NCBI RefSeq assembly: GCF_900110645.1
Contig: NZ_FOFB01000001.1
Coordinates: 310,001 to 374,000 of the forward strand
Source of the DNA: Neolewinella agarilytica
GTDB taxonomy: Bacteria > Bacteroidota > Bacteroidia > Chitinophagales > Saprospiraceae
Length of the DNA stretch: 64,000 nucleotides
Direction of reading: 5' to 3'
This document shows positions 21,626 to 30,667 of the stretch, one piece after another; positions within the stretch are counted from its first letter, which is position 1; each line of letters begins with the position of its first letter. The notes under the pieces were generated by a model, which worked only from the letters and a program-made list of their open reading frames with translations, was not told the DNA's origin and did not search any database. The translations under genes and the position numbers were made by a program.

Positions 21626-24600
21626 ATGGTTGATCAGAATTTTAACCAACTCCCCACGATGACCCCAGTCCACCAATTATACCGCCGGCTATTGCTGCCG
21701 GCCCTCACCTTCATTTTAATTCTATCCTCGACGGGTTTGCAGGCACAGGCAACCACCGTTTATACGGAGGCCTGGCGCATGTACAAAAAGGCAGAAGCTG
21801 ACCAAACTGACAACCTGCTGGCCAAAGCCCAGCGGGAGTACGCAGAGGTTATTGATATGCTTCTTCCCCTTCACCAGCCGGAGGCGGAGCTGCTTCGCAT
21901 TAAGGCGGAGCTCAACCAGGCTAAGATTGCCGTTAAACTCGGCAAAGTTGAAGGTGAGAAACTCATTTTAGATTTTGTGCGTCGCTACCAACCCGATCCC
22001 GTTGCTAACGAGGCCTTACTCGAAATTGCCAATTACTACTTCAACGAAAATGAGCTGGAGAAAGCCGTTACCTACTACAAGCGGGTACCGGCTGAACTGC
22101 TGAGTGCGGAGCAGAGGGCGGAGATGAATTTCCGTCTGGGTTACGCCAGCTTTGTACAAAAGAAGTTTAGTGAAGCCAAGCGCTACTTTCAGTTCAGCAA
22201 GAGCACGCAGGGTGAGTTTTACTACCCGACCAATTACTACCTCGGCATCATTCAGTTCTTCGAGGGCAACTATGATGGTGCCGTTGGACAGTTTCGCATT
22301 GCGGAGAAGAGCAAGCTCTACGACGACTACATCCCCTACTATCTGACGCAGATTTTCTTCGCCCAGCGCCGGTACGATGAATTGATCGCCTACGCCGCCC
22401 CCATCGTTTCAGGGCGACAGCGGATTAAGAACGCAAAAGAAATGAAGCAGCTTCTCGGCCAGGCCTACTTCGAGAAAGGGGACTACACCCAGGCACGCCC
22501 CTACCTTGAAGAGTATGCCCGTAATAACCGCCGGATGCAGGAAGAGGAGCTTTACCAGCTGGGCTTCACGCAATACAAACTCAATGATTTTCAGGAAGCC
22601 GGTAAATCCTTCAAGGAACTCGCCGGCCAGAACAGCCTCGTGGGCCAATCTGCCAGTTACTACCTCGGAGACATTGCCCTTCGCAGCGGTGACGGGCAGG
22701 CCGCCCGAACGGCCTTTGGGACGGCTTCCCGGATGAATTTTGACCCGGCCCTCCAGGAAGAAGCTCTCTTCAATTTTGCCAAGTTGAGCTACGAACTTGG
22801 CTACCCCGCTGATGCCATTACCGCACTGCAGGGTATTCAGCCCAGCAGCCGTTACTACCTGCAGGGGCAAGAATTGCTCGGCGAAGTATTCAATACCACT
22901 GAAGACTACCAGCGCGCGCTCGACATTCTGGAACGAATGCCCAACCGAACGCCGAAACTGGAGGAAGCTTATCAGCGCGCGGCCTTCAGCCGCGGCCTGG
23001 AGTTACTTCGCTCCGGAGACGATACCGGTGCGGACGCCCTGCTCGCCAAAAGCCTGCAACGGCCCGTTAACCCTAACCTCCGCGCTCAGGCACTGTACTG
23101 GCAGGCCGACCTGGCCAACCGCCGGGAAGACTACCCCACCAGCATTAACCTGACCAACCAGTTCCTTACCCTCGCCAGAGGATTACAGGGTCTGCCACCG
23201 CAGTCCAGCCTCTACACGGGTAACTACCTGCAGGGCTATAACTACCTCAAGCAAGACAACTACGCCGGGGCACTGGATTACTTCACTGCTGCGGTGGAAG
23301 GCATCGAGCGAAACCTTCCTTACATCACGGATGCTGACGTCCGGGAACGCGTATTGGGTGATGCGGTGCTCCGTGCCGGAGACGCTTACTTCAGCCGTAA
23401 CCAATACGATCAGGCAGCCCGTTTCTATGATGATGCCATTAACCGCCAGACCAGTGGCTTTGTCTACGCCCTCTTCCAGAAGGCCATGATCGAAGGTCTA
23501 CGCGGCCGTAACGCGGATAAAGTACTGGCACTGGAGCAGCTCGTTCAACGATACCCCAAAAGCCCTTATGCGGATGACGCGCTTTACCAGCTCGCCCTCA
23601 CCTATCAGGAACTCAACCGTCCACAACAGGCGCTTGATCCACTACGGACCATCGTGAGAGACTATAAGGTTAATTCCAAACTCGTCAATCAGTCTCTGCT
23701 GCAGTTAGGTCTCATCAGCTATAACCTCGGTAACCGGGAGGCGGCCATCAACTACTACAAGCAGGTATTCAGCAATAACCCCACGGCAGGAGAGTCCAGC
23801 CGGGCAAAAGACGCGCTGCGTGAAATCTACGTGGACGACATGGGACGTGCCGATCTCTTCTTCGACTTCTTCGAAACCCTGCCCGGTCAGGAAGTGGACT
23901 CCGACGGACGGGAGAACATCAGCTTCGAGGCCGCCAAAGGGCAATACGAAAATGGCAACTACGAGCGTGCCATTAGTGCACTGACCGACTACCTCCGTCA
24001 GTACCCCCAAAGCCCCAACGCGCTGGCGGCTACCTTCTACCGGGGAGACAGCTACGTAGCCTCTCGCCGCTATAACGAAGCGCTACCTGACTATGAAGCC
24101 GTGATCAACGCCGGGCCGAGTAACTTCTACCTGCCAGCCCTGAAAAAAGGAAGTTTGATTGCTTACAACAGCCTTCAGGATTTCCAGCGGGCTTACCGGC
24201 TGTTCGCGCTCTTAGAGCAATCCGCGGACACGGAAGACGTACGTCTTGACGCACAGGTTGGTGCGCTCCGGGCGGCCTATCGCCTCAATGATACCGGCGC
24301 AACCGAGCAGTATGCCCGCAAAGTAGCCAATAACCCTGCGGCACCTTCTCAGCAGAAAACTACGGCGAACTTCTACCTGGGCAAGATTGCCTACGATCGT
24401 AACGATTACAATACGGCCCTTCCGGCTTTTGATCAGGTTATTGCCAATTCGGACGATGAGCAGACGGCAGAAGCCCGTTACCTGAGAGCCAACATCTTCT
24501 ACCTGCAAAGGGACCTGGACCGGGCACAATCGCTCAGCCTGGAGGCCAACCGGGAAAGCTCGGGCTATCCTTACTGGGTTGCTAAAACGGTAATCCTTCT

Positions 24601-24817
24601 CTCGGACATCCTCCGGGACAAGAAAGACCTCTACAATGCACGAGCTGCCCTGGAAGCACTACTGGAAAACTATCAGGGTGATGCAGAGATTGTTGCGGAA
24701 GCTCGCCAGAAACTCGTTCGGGTTCAGAACGAGATTGACGCCGGTAGCCGGATCAACAGCGCACAGCCGGGTACAAACCCCAACTACCTCGAGCTTGATA
24801 ACGGAGGAGGGCAGTAA
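21626..24817 (+). CDS. Large TPR-repeat protein, exported
   Basis: 1063 residues with a hydrophobic export signal at about residues 22-40 (LLLPALTFILILSSTGLQAQA). A second in-frame ATG at 21659 would give a more normal signal peptide. The rest is an almost continuous run of tetratricopeptide units, for example NEALLEIANYYFNENELEKAVTYY, NFRLGYASFVQKKFSEAKRYF, SPYADDALYQLALTYQELNRPQQAL and ARYLRANIFYLQRDLDRAQSL. It is likely a periplasmic scaffold attached to the outer membrane. An outer-membrane barrel starts 56 bp downstream in the same direction, so the two probably form one transcription unit and a complex. Confidence 0.88.
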   Translation: MVDQNFNQLPTMTPVHQLYRRLLLPALTFILILSSTGLQAQATTVYTEAWRMYKKAEADQTDNLLAKAQREYAEVIDMLLPLHQPEAELLRIKAELNQAKIAVKLGKVEGEKLILDFVRRYQPDPVANEALLEIANYYFNENELEKAVTYYKRVPAELLSAEQRAEMNFRLGYASFVQKKFSEAKRYFQFSKSTQGEFYYPTNYYLGIIQFFEGNYDGAVGQFRIAEKSKLYDDYIPYYLTQIFFAQRRYDELIAYAAPIVSGRQRIKNAKEMKQLLGQAYFEKGDYTQARPYLEEYARNNRRMQEEELYQLGFTQYKLNDFQEAGKSFKELAGQNSLVGQSASYYLGDIALRSGDGQAARTAFGTASRMNFDPALQEEALFNFAKLSYELGYPADAITALQGIQPSSRYYLQGQELLGEVFNTTEDYQRALDILERMPNRTPKLEEAYQRAAFSRGLELLRSGDDTGADALLAKSLQRPVNPNLRAQALYWQADLANRREDYPTSINLTNQFLTLARGLQGLPPQSSLYTGNYLQGYNYLKQDNYAGALDYFTAAVEGIERNLPYITDADVRERVLGDAVLRAGDAYFSRNQYDQAARFYDDAINRQTSGFVYALFQKAMIEGLRGRNADKVLALEQLVQRYPKSPYADDALYQLALTYQELNRPQQALDPLRTIVRDYKVNSKLVNQSLLQLGLISYNLGNREAAINYYKQVFSNNPTAGESSRAKDALREIYVDDMGRADLFFDFFETLPGQEVDSDGRENISFEAAKGQYENGNYERAISALTDYLRQYPQSPNALAATFYRGDSYVASRRYNEALPDYEAVINAGPSNFYLPALKKGSLIAYNSLQDFQRAYRLFALLEQSADTEDVRLDAQVGALRAAYRLNDTGATEQYARKVANNPAAPSQQKTTANFYLGKIAYDRNDYNTALPAFDQVIANSDDEQTAEARYLRANIFYLQRDLDRAQSLSLEANRESSGYPYWVAKTVILLSDILRDKKDLYNARAALEALLENYQGDAEIVAEARQKLVRVQNEIDAGSRINSAQPGTNPNYLELDNGGGQ

Positions 24818-24873
24818 GCGCCTCCACAGTACTCCCCTTCCCCCATTATTTTCCTACAAAGAATCAAAGCAAT

Positions 24874-26520
24874 ATGCTTCGCCAAATATTTTTTTCCTTC
24901 TTCCTGTTGCTGGCCACTTCTGCTACTCTTCTGGCACAACCAGGTTCAGGCATTGACGATAACAACGTGACGGTTGTCACCAACTTTGAAGCCCGCCTTA
25001 CGGACGCTAACCGCGTCCGTGTAAACGCCGAAACGCCTCCGGCGGACACCAGTCGGCGACGCCAGCAATACAACATCGTTGACCGGCCGCTCAACATTGA
25101 CTATCCCGCACCGGTCATCCGACCACGTGGCGTAAGCCGCGAAAAGACGGCACCCGCTAAAAATGGTTTTATTGGCATCGGTGCAGGTTTGCCCGGCGCG
25201 CTGTACGGCGACCTGAGTTACGACCTCAGCGGTGTGGACAACGCAGAGCTGGGCGTTTTTGCCCGGCACCATAGCTTTAACAACAACTCGAACGTTGAAA
25301 ACCAGAAATCCAGCGACACCGAATTTGGCGTCGAGGGTACTTATCTTTTCGATCAGGGCTTTGCCGTCAGTGCAGGAGCCGGGTATGAGTCGCAGAGCCG
25401 CTACTACTATGGCTATAACTTCCCGGAGATGGGGTCTGACACGATGATCCCCAGCTTTACGGACGATCAGGTGCGGCAGCGCTACAACATTTTCTCTGTC
25501 CATGGAGACATCTTCAATGGCACCCGCACCGCCGCTAACTTCGATTACAAAGCCGGAGTAGCACTCTACCTGATGGACGGCAACCCGGCCGTCAGAGAAA
25601 ACGGCATTGATATCAATATTGCGGCAACGAAGTGGATTTCTGACGACCAACCGCTTGACTTCAAGCTCCGGACAGATTTCACGACTTACAAAGACACCAG
25701 TACGCAGAACCTCAACAACATCTACTTCAGCCCCAGCTACACAACTTCGATTGCGGGAAAATACCGGCTCAAGATCGGTGTCAACCTGACGAGCCAGGAC
25801 GATGACTTTGATGTATTCCCCGACGTCAGCATTTCGGCTCCCATTGTTGAGGGGCTGCTCTCCGGCTTCCTGGGTGCAGAAGGTAGTCTGCAAAAGAACA
25901 CCCTTCGCAGCCTGAGCGATTACAACCCCTGGGTTCGTACGCGCCTGCGGGTGCGCAACTCGGAGTACACCCGGTTCTACGGCGGTGTAGACGGCACCAT
26001 TTCCGGTGTCTCCTACCGGGCGGAGGCCAGCTACAAGCGGGTTGACAACCTGGCGATGTACTTGCTGGATCGCACGCAGGAAATACCTCAATTCAGCGTA
26101 ATTTATGACGATGGCAGCATCTTCACTTTGAAGGCTTCCGGAACGGCGGAGTTCATTAAGAATCTACAGATCAATGGCTCCATTGCTCAGCGGTTCTACA
26201 GCCTTGAAGACGAGGAGAAGCCCTGGCATTTGCCGGCCTTCACCCTGAATGCCGGAGGTTTGTATACGCTGGAGAAGCAGAAGGTTAGCTTCGGGGCTCA
26301 GTTCTTTATGGAAAATGGCCTCCCTTATCAGGACAGTGACGGTGTCGCTCAAACCCTCAACGCTTTGCTCGATCTGAGCCTGAATGGCGAGTATGATTTC
26401 TCCGATAACTTCTCTGCCTGGCTCCGCGTCAACAACCTTCTGAACAACAAGCGGGAACGCTTCGTACAGTACCCGACGATTGGCACGAATTTGCTGGTGG
26501 GGGTTTCGGCGAAATTCTAG
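24874..26520 (+). CDS. Outer-membrane beta-barrel protein (TonB-receptor-like, no plug)
   Basis: 548 residues: a signal peptide (MLRQIFFSFFLLLATSATLLAQ), a proline/charge-rich linker (about 25-100), then alternating aromatic strands to the end. The strands include GFIGIGAGLPGALYGDLSYDL, AELGVFARHHSF, EFGVEGTYLF, FSAWLRVNNLLNNKRERFVQYP and the terminal NLLVGVSAKF with the C-terminal phenylalanine typical of BAM substrates. There is no plug domain or TonB box, so gated siderophore uptake is unlikely. Pairing with the TPR gene upstream suggests an envelope complex of unknown function. Confidence 0.85.
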   Translation: MLRQIFFSFFLLLATSATLLAQPGSGIDDNNVTVVTNFEARLTDANRVRVNAETPPADTSRRRQQYNIVDRPLNIDYPAPVIRPRGVSREKTAPAKNGFIGIGAGLPGALYGDLSYDLSGVDNAELGVFARHHSFNNNSNVENQKSSDTEFGVEGTYLFDQGFAVSAGAGYESQSRYYYGYNFPEMGSDTMIPSFTDDQVRQRYNIFSVHGDIFNGTRTAANFDYKAGVALYLMDGNPAVRENGIDINIAATKWISDDQPLDFKLRTDFTTYKDTSTQNLNNIYFSPSYTTSIAGKYRLKIGVNLTSQDDDFDVFPDVSISAPIVEGLLSGFLGAEGSLQKNTLRSLSDYNPWVRTRLRVRNSEYTRFYGGVDGTISGVSYRAEASYKRVDNLAMYLLDRTQEIPQFSVIYDDGSIFTLKASGTAEFIKNLQINGSIAQRFYSLEDEEKPWHLPAFTLNAGGLYTLEKQKVSFGAQFFMENGLPYQDSDGVAQTLNALLDLSLNGEYDFSDNFSAWLRVNNLLNNKRERFVQYPTIGTNLLVGVSAKF

Positions 26521-26548
26521 GAACGCCTCATTTCTTTCTGCATTTTTT

Positions 26549-26566
26549 GGCGCAAACGCCGGTGCA
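26549..26566 (+). repeat. Dispersed repeat, copy 10
   Basis: GGCGC-AAA-CGCCGGTGCA, then GGGAGAGGTTGAAGGAGCA to about 26588: the clearest example of the extended tail. Confidence 0.85.
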
Positions 26567-26595
26567 GGGAGAGGTTGAAGGAGCAATGAATAAAA

Positions 26596-26627
26596 CCTCA
26601 TCCCAGAATGACTCCTCTGGGATGAGG
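26596..26627. terminator. Hairpin after the outer-membrane barrel gene
   Basis: An 11-bp perfect stem, CCTCATCCCAG/CTGGGATGAGG. No T-run follows on the plus strand; on the minus strand TTTTATT follows. Its role in termination is uncertain. Confidence 0.4.
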
Positions 26628-26629
26628 TA

Positions 26630-26926
26630 CTCCTGCTCCGAAAAATCGAGCCCGTAGGGCGAGCTGTTTGGTATTCCTCATATTGGAGTTGAGCCGCGAC
26701 GTACTGTTGTTGTTACCTTATCCGGGCCGACCGCCGGATAAGGTCCCAAAAATTCGTCACGGCTTACCTTCAATAAACGGAACACCCTAACTTCAGACAT
26801 GCCTACAAAACTCTGCAGGCTGGCCCGTTAAAAGCCTCCTGTAATTAGCCTAAGAGAGAGAATACCCGAAGGCAAGCCGACAGTTACATTACACGCTGCT
26901 ACGCAGCTCGTTTTTCGGAGCAGGAG
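26630..26926. repeat. Long-range inverted repeat (21-22 bp arms, 254 bp apart)
   Basis: Arms 26630-26651 and 26906-26926 are reverse complements apart from one extra T in the left arm. They enclose a second perfect hairpin (26715-26725 with 26734-26744). No target-site duplication is seen at the ends. Confidence 0.7.
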
Positions 26927-26994
26927 CTCCACAACTCAAGATAGTCTTCAACCCAAAAGAAGTAGTTTAGAACCCGCAAACTAAGCCTATTCAT

Positions 26995-27002
26995 TACCTT
27001 CG
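26995..27002 (+). promoter_or_regulatory. -7 promoter box (TACCTTCG) of trpD
   Basis: It ends 5 bp before the ATG at 27008, implying a leaderless trpD mRNA. Confidence 0.6.
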
Positions 27003-27007
27003 CCGCC

Positions 27008-27997
27008 ATGAAGACCCTACTCAACCACCTCTACGCTCAGGAGCCCCTGTCCCGACAAACCGCCTACGAGACTTTGTCTCGCATTGGTAACGGAGATTGC
27101 AACGAAACGGAGATCGCCGCCATGGTCTCTGCCATCAACATGCGCCCGGCTGTTTTGTCTGAAATTCAGGGTTTCAGGGACGCCATGATCGAGCTGGCCA
27201 AGCCCATCGACCTCGAAGGGCGGCAGACCATCGATATTGTTGGCACCGGCGGAGATGGTAAAAACACCTTCAACATCAGCACACTCTCGAGTGTAGTCGT
27301 TGCCGGAGCAGGATATGCGGTAACGAAGCACGGCAGCTACGGCGTGAGCAGTAATGTGGGCAGTAGTGACGTGCTCATTGCTTTGGGTTACGAATTTAGC
27401 AACGATCAGGATCAACTGATGCGATCGTTGGACACTGCCGGCATCTGCTTCTTCCACGCGCCCTTGTTTCACCCGGCGATGAAAAACGTTGTTCCCGTCA
27501 GGAAGGCCCTGAAGGTGAAAAGCTTTTTCAATCTGCTGGGCCCACTCATCAATCCGGCCAAACCCAAATACCAACTCTTTGGCACCTACAGCCGGGAGGT
27601 ATCCCGCATTTACGACTACATCCTGCAGGAGGAGCCCGAGCGGCAATATAACATCGTGCATGCGCTCGATGGCTACGACGAGGTCAGCCTCACCGGCTCC
27701 GCCAGTGTCCGCAGCCGGGTGCAGCAGCGTTTGCTGACGCCGAAGGACTTCGGCTTCTCCACGCTCCGCCCGGAACAACTCTACGGCGGAGAAACCGCTG
27801 AAGAAGGCAAGGCTATCTTCCTGGCCGTACTCAATAACCAGTCAACGGAGGCGCAGCGGCAGGCGGTCTGCGCTAATGCCGGTCTGGCCATTCACACCAT
27901 CCATCCGGACAGAAGCCTAATGGACTGTGTTTCGGAAGCAGCCGAAAGCCTGGCCAGCGGGAAAGCTATGGCTGTTTTAACTAAGCTTGTTCGTTAA
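27008..27997 (+). CDS. trpD: Anthranilate phosphoribosyltransferase
   Basis: 329 residues, full length. It joins anthranilate to PRPP in the second committed step of tryptophan synthesis. The conserved glycine loop DIVGTGGDGKNTFNISTLS binds PRPP, KHGSYGVSSNVGSSDVL supplies substrate and metal contacts, FHPAMKNVVPVRKAL is the family's arginine-containing motif, and NLLGPLINPA is diagnostic. It is followed by trpC after 59 bp on the same strand, so a trpDC unit is likely. The other trp genes are not in the window. Confidence 0.97.
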   Translation: MKTLLNHLYAQEPLSRQTAYETLSRIGNGDCNETEIAAMVSAINMRPAVLSEIQGFRDAMIELAKPIDLEGRQTIDIVGTGGDGKNTFNISTLSSVVVAGAGYAVTKHGSYGVSSNVGSSDVLIALGYEFSNDQDQLMRSLDTAGICFFHAPLFHPAMKNVVPVRKALKVKSFFNLLGPLINPAKPKYQLFGTYSREVSRIYDYILQEEPERQYNIVHALDGYDEVSLTGSASVRSRVQQRLLTPKDFGFSTLRPEQLYGGETAEEGKAIFLAVLNNQSTEAQRQAVCANAGLAIHTIHPDRSLMDCVSEAAESLASGKAMAVLTKLVR

Positions 27998-28021
27998 ACC
28001 TTTGCTCTTTTCAACACTGCT

Positions 28022-28040
28022 TGCACCTGCGCTCCGGCGC
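28022..28040 (-). repeat. Dispersed repeat, copy 11 (between trpD and trpC)
   Basis: Complement reads TGCGC-CGGAG-CGCAGGTGCA with tail AGCAGTGTTGAAAAGAGCA. It occupies most of the 59-bp trpD-trpC spacer, so it would be present in the polycistronic mRNA. Confidence 0.85.
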
Positions 28041-28056
28041 ATAAAATTATTCCCCG

Positions 28057-28872
28057 ATGACCATTCTTAACCGTATTAACGACTATAAAAAACTGGAAGT
28101 AGCCCGTCGCAAAGAAAATACGCCACTGTCCAAATTGAAGGATACGGCGCTCTATCATCAGGATCGACGTAGTCTTCGCCAGTCCATTCGGGAAAGCGAG
28201 CATTTCGGCATCATTGCCGAATTCAAACGTAAGTCTCCCAGTCAGGACAACATCAACGTGGCGGCTGACCCGGCCGCCGTTACCGCCGGCTATCAGACCG
28301 CTGGCGCTGCCGGCATTAGTTGCCTGACGGACACCCAGTTCTTCGGCGCCCAACCGACTGACATTGATATTGTCCGCCAGACCGTTTCCCTGCCCGTCAT
28401 CCGGAAAGACTTTATGGTCGACTCCTACCAACTACACGAAGCAAAAGCCATGGGTGCAGACGCCATCCTGCTCATCGCCGCCTCTCTTTCCGCTGGCCAG
28501 ATAGATGACTTTGCCAGCGAGGCCAGTGCCCTTGGGCTGGAAGTCTTGTGTGAAGTTCACAACGAAGAAGAAGTGGGTAAGCTGAGCCCCAACGTCGACA
28601 TCGTTGGTGTGAACAACCGTAACCTGAAGGACTTCAGCGTCAGCATCGCCAACAGTCTCCAATTAGCGGAGATGCTTCCGCCCAGTATGCTTAAGATCAG
28701 CGAGAGTGGGATTGAGGATCCGCAGTCCATCGTCAAGCTGCGGAGTGCCGGGTTCAAAGGCTTCCTCATCGGCACCTACTTCATGCGGGAGCCGGACCCC
28801 GGACAAGCCTGCGCCGATTTCATCCGCCGGGTGCGGGAGATTGAGGATTTGTATGATGGGGCCATTGCCTGA
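28057..28872 (+). CDS. trpC: Indole-3-glycerol-phosphate synthase
   Basis: 271 residues, a complete TIM barrel. Signatures are IIAEFKRKSPSQDNIN (catalytic Glu and Lys), SCLTDTQFFGA, PVIRKDFMVDSYQLHEA (catalytic Lys), DAILLIAA, GLEVLCEVHNEEEV, VGVNNRNLKDFSVSI, KISESGI and the phosphate-binding GFLIGTYFMRE. It closes the CdRP ring to give indole-glycerol phosphate. The protein is monofunctional, with no TrpF domain. The dispersed repeat lies just upstream. Confidence 0.97.
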   Translation: MTILNRINDYKKLEVARRKENTPLSKLKDTALYHQDRRSLRQSIRESEHFGIIAEFKRKSPSQDNINVAADPAAVTAGYQTAGAAGISCLTDTQFFGAQPTDIDIVRQTVSLPVIRKDFMVDSYQLHEAKAMGADAILLIAASLSAGQIDDFASEASALGLEVLCEVHNEEEVGKLSPNVDIVGVNNRNLKDFSVSIANSLQLAEMLPPSMLKISESGIEDPQSIVKLRSAGFKGFLIGTYFMREPDPGQACADFIRRVREIEDLYDGAIA

Positions 28873-28960
28873 TGGTTTTGGGTAGTGTTACAACTTTATA
28901 GAACGATGGAGTTCAAGGTGTGCGAGCAAACTAAGCGGGGCAATTGCAAACTCCACGCCG

Positions 28961-29004
28961 GGACGCTCGCCGGTCCCGCAGTATTGCGGGACCTTCGAGC
29001 GTCC
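28961..29004. terminator. Two-part hairpin after trpC
   Basis: Outer stem GGACGCTCG/CGAGCGTCC (28961-28969, 28996-29004) and inner stem GTCCCGC/GCGGGAC, with further imperfect pairing outside (28938-28947 with 29020-29029). It lies between convergent genes. There is no T-run. Confidence 0.5.
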
Positions 29005-29067
29005 GCTCTCTCCGAGTATGCGATTGCCCTGACAAACTAAGGCTCCGCCGGCTAATCGAACAATTGC

Positions 29068-30645
29068 TTATCTACCCCGTCGTAGCCATGCTGCCGCTGC
29101 CTCAGCTGGCGCGTCCAAACCTTTTATTGGAGACACCACTTCATCCGGCTGAATTTTTGCCCCAAAAGGCACCTTGTCACGATCTCCGTATACGGAAACC
29201 GTAAGCAAAATAGCCGCCCCATCGGAAAGGTAAAATGTTCGATTACCGGTGGAGTAGCCACCGGTGGCTTGCCCGAAACTTCGGCTATTGGGTAAACCCC
29301 GAAAGGCTATCGCCACCACTTCGCCCGAGCTGGACGTTTTGGGTCCGTAAAGCACTGCAATACGAGAGGGCTGGCGGAGAGCGTAGGGCTCGGTCAGGAC
29401 CAGTTGCTGGCGGCGTCTATACCAGCTGGCGCCTTCCCAGTACCACCAACCGCTGGCGGCGGATCCATCGCGCTGCATGAAGTAACCGCACACCCCATCG
29501 CCCAATAACGGTCCGATTCCGGCCAGCATCGCCCAGCAATTTCCGCCCGTATTTCGACGCAGGTCGAGCACCCACTCGCTCGTTCCCGGTTGATCCAGGC
29601 GTTCAATCAGGCGGGTGAGGCTATCGGCGTAGGCCTGGAGCGTTTTGTCATGGCCACTGGAAACACCAGGCATACTGAGGTAAACCATGTGATCGTCTAC
29701 CCGGCGGCCGGTGGCGTACTTCAGGTTGGGGTCGATGGCGTCATCGTCGTTGTTGCCCGTGGCCCAGCCCCGGTGGACTGCCGGGGGTTGCAGAGAAGAG
29801 TGACGATCAATCCGTCGAAGGGTAAATTCCAGTACATCGTGTATATCAGAGAGGCTATCTGCGGTGACGGATAAAGCATAGGCGTCCTGCCGCAACACTT
29901 CCCAGTTAACCGAGTCCCGGTCGAGGGCCTGCCCGCGCACCAGGTCAAAAAATTCATCGATGTAACTGGCGATCTGAGGCGTAGGAGCCATCACCGCCAC
30001 TGGCCGGCGTTCAACGGCCGGTGGGCTTACTTTGGCCATACCCTCTCCGTAGTGGTAAACGCCAATGATCAGGTCTTCCATATCGGTGGTGGCCAACCCA
30101 TCAATTTTCAGGATTACACTCGTATCTCCAGTGGCCGTAATTCTGGCGGACTCCCGGTAGCCCAGGTAGTCATTTCTGGGGCTGCGACCATGCATATAAA
30201 GGTATACGGTTCCGCCCGTAAGGTAGACAGTGGTTTGGGCGGAGACGCTATCCACGCCAAGGGAAGGTGCCTTTAAGATGTGCTCCAGTTGGCGGACATT
30301 GTCCGCGGTAGGCAGGGTACTGACTTCCGATGGCAGCCAGCTTGCCGGGGTCTGAGCCAGCAGTGAAGAAGAAAGGGGTACACCGGTGAGGACGAGCAGG
30401 AGTAGCGTAAGTAGTCGGATAGATGGATGAGGTTGAATGTTGATTAGGAGGTTGCGGGTTGCAGGGTTCAAGTTGCGGGTTGCAGGGTTCAAGTTGCGGG
30501 TTGCAGGGTTCAGGTTGCAGGGTTCAAGTTGCAGGTTGCGGGGTGCAGGGTTCTGGTTGCGGGGTGTGGGTTGCAGGTTGCAGGAGGCTTTGATCGTCCG
30601 GACTGAAATTTTCCGGTGGGGATCATTGCTTCGCTTGATTTCCAC
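29068..30645 (-). CDS. S41 (tail-specific protease-like) family protein with repeat-derived 5' end
   Basis: 525 residues if read from the GTG at 30645. Catalytic S41 features are EWVLDLRRNTGGNCWAMLAGI and the serine in KTSSSGEVVAIAF (about residue 440). No PDZ domain is evident. The hydrophobic export segment (SIRLLTLLLLVLTGVPLSSSLLAQ) begins only about residue 76. The preceding sequence is translated from a heptamer array and repeats NPATRNL. No ATG lies between the array and the signal segment, so either the array is translated or a rare start codon is used. The GTG is 22 bp after the upstream maltokinase stop. Confidence 0.8.
   Translation of the reverse strand: MEIKRSNDPHRKISVRTIKASCNLQPTPRNQNPAPRNLQLEPCNLNPATRNLNPATRNLNPATRNLLINIQPHPSIRLLTLLLLVLTGVPLSSSLLAQTPASWLPSEVSTLPTADNVRQLEHILKAPSLGVDSVSAQTTVYLTGGTVYLYMHGRSPRNDYLGYRESARITATGDTSVILKIDGLATTDMEDLIIGVYHYGEGMAKVSPPAVERRPVAVMAPTPQIASYIDEFFDLVRGQALDRDSVNWEVLRQDAYALSVTADSLSDIHDVLEFTLRRIDRHSSLQPPAVHRGWATGNNDDDAIDPNLKYATGRRVDDHMVYLSMPGVSSGHDKTLQAYADSLTRLIERLDQPGTSEWVLDLRRNTGGNCWAMLAGIGPLLGDGVCGYFMQRDGSAASGWWYWEGASWYRRRQQLVLTEPYALRQPSRIAVLYGPKTSSSGEVVAIAFRGLPNSRSFGQATGGYSTGNRTFYLSDGAAILLTVSVYGDRDKVPFGAKIQPDEVVSPIKGLDAPAEAAAAWLRRGR
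30443..30590 (-). repeat. Heptamer array overlapping the 5' end of the S41 gene
   Basis: Tandem units of the type TTGCGGG/TTGCAGG/GTTCAAG on the plus strand, all in one orientation. Three heptamers make 21 bp, so the minus-strand reading repeats every seven residues (NLNPATR). It is the same word family as the arrays at 6148 and 34122. Confidence 0.85.
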
Positions 30646-30667
30646 GCGAAATTATCAATCTGACCGG

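Larger units (their letters stand above)
26521..27007. other. 487-bp intergenic region with several hairpins
   Basis: No protein gene seen. In order it holds dispersed-repeat copy 10 (26549), a hairpin (26596-26627), the left arm of a long-range inverted repeat (26630-26651), an 11-bp-stem hairpin (26715-26744), the right arm (26906-26926) and the trpD -7 box (26995). A structured RNA is possible, but I recognise no known class. Confidence 0.5.

Noticed and set aside
24946..26091. A 381-codon open frame on the minus strand opposite the outer-membrane barrel gene
   Set aside because: Its residues show no domain pattern, and it lies fully antisense to a gene with a clear signal peptide and barrel strands. 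High GC coding sequence often leaves such frames open.
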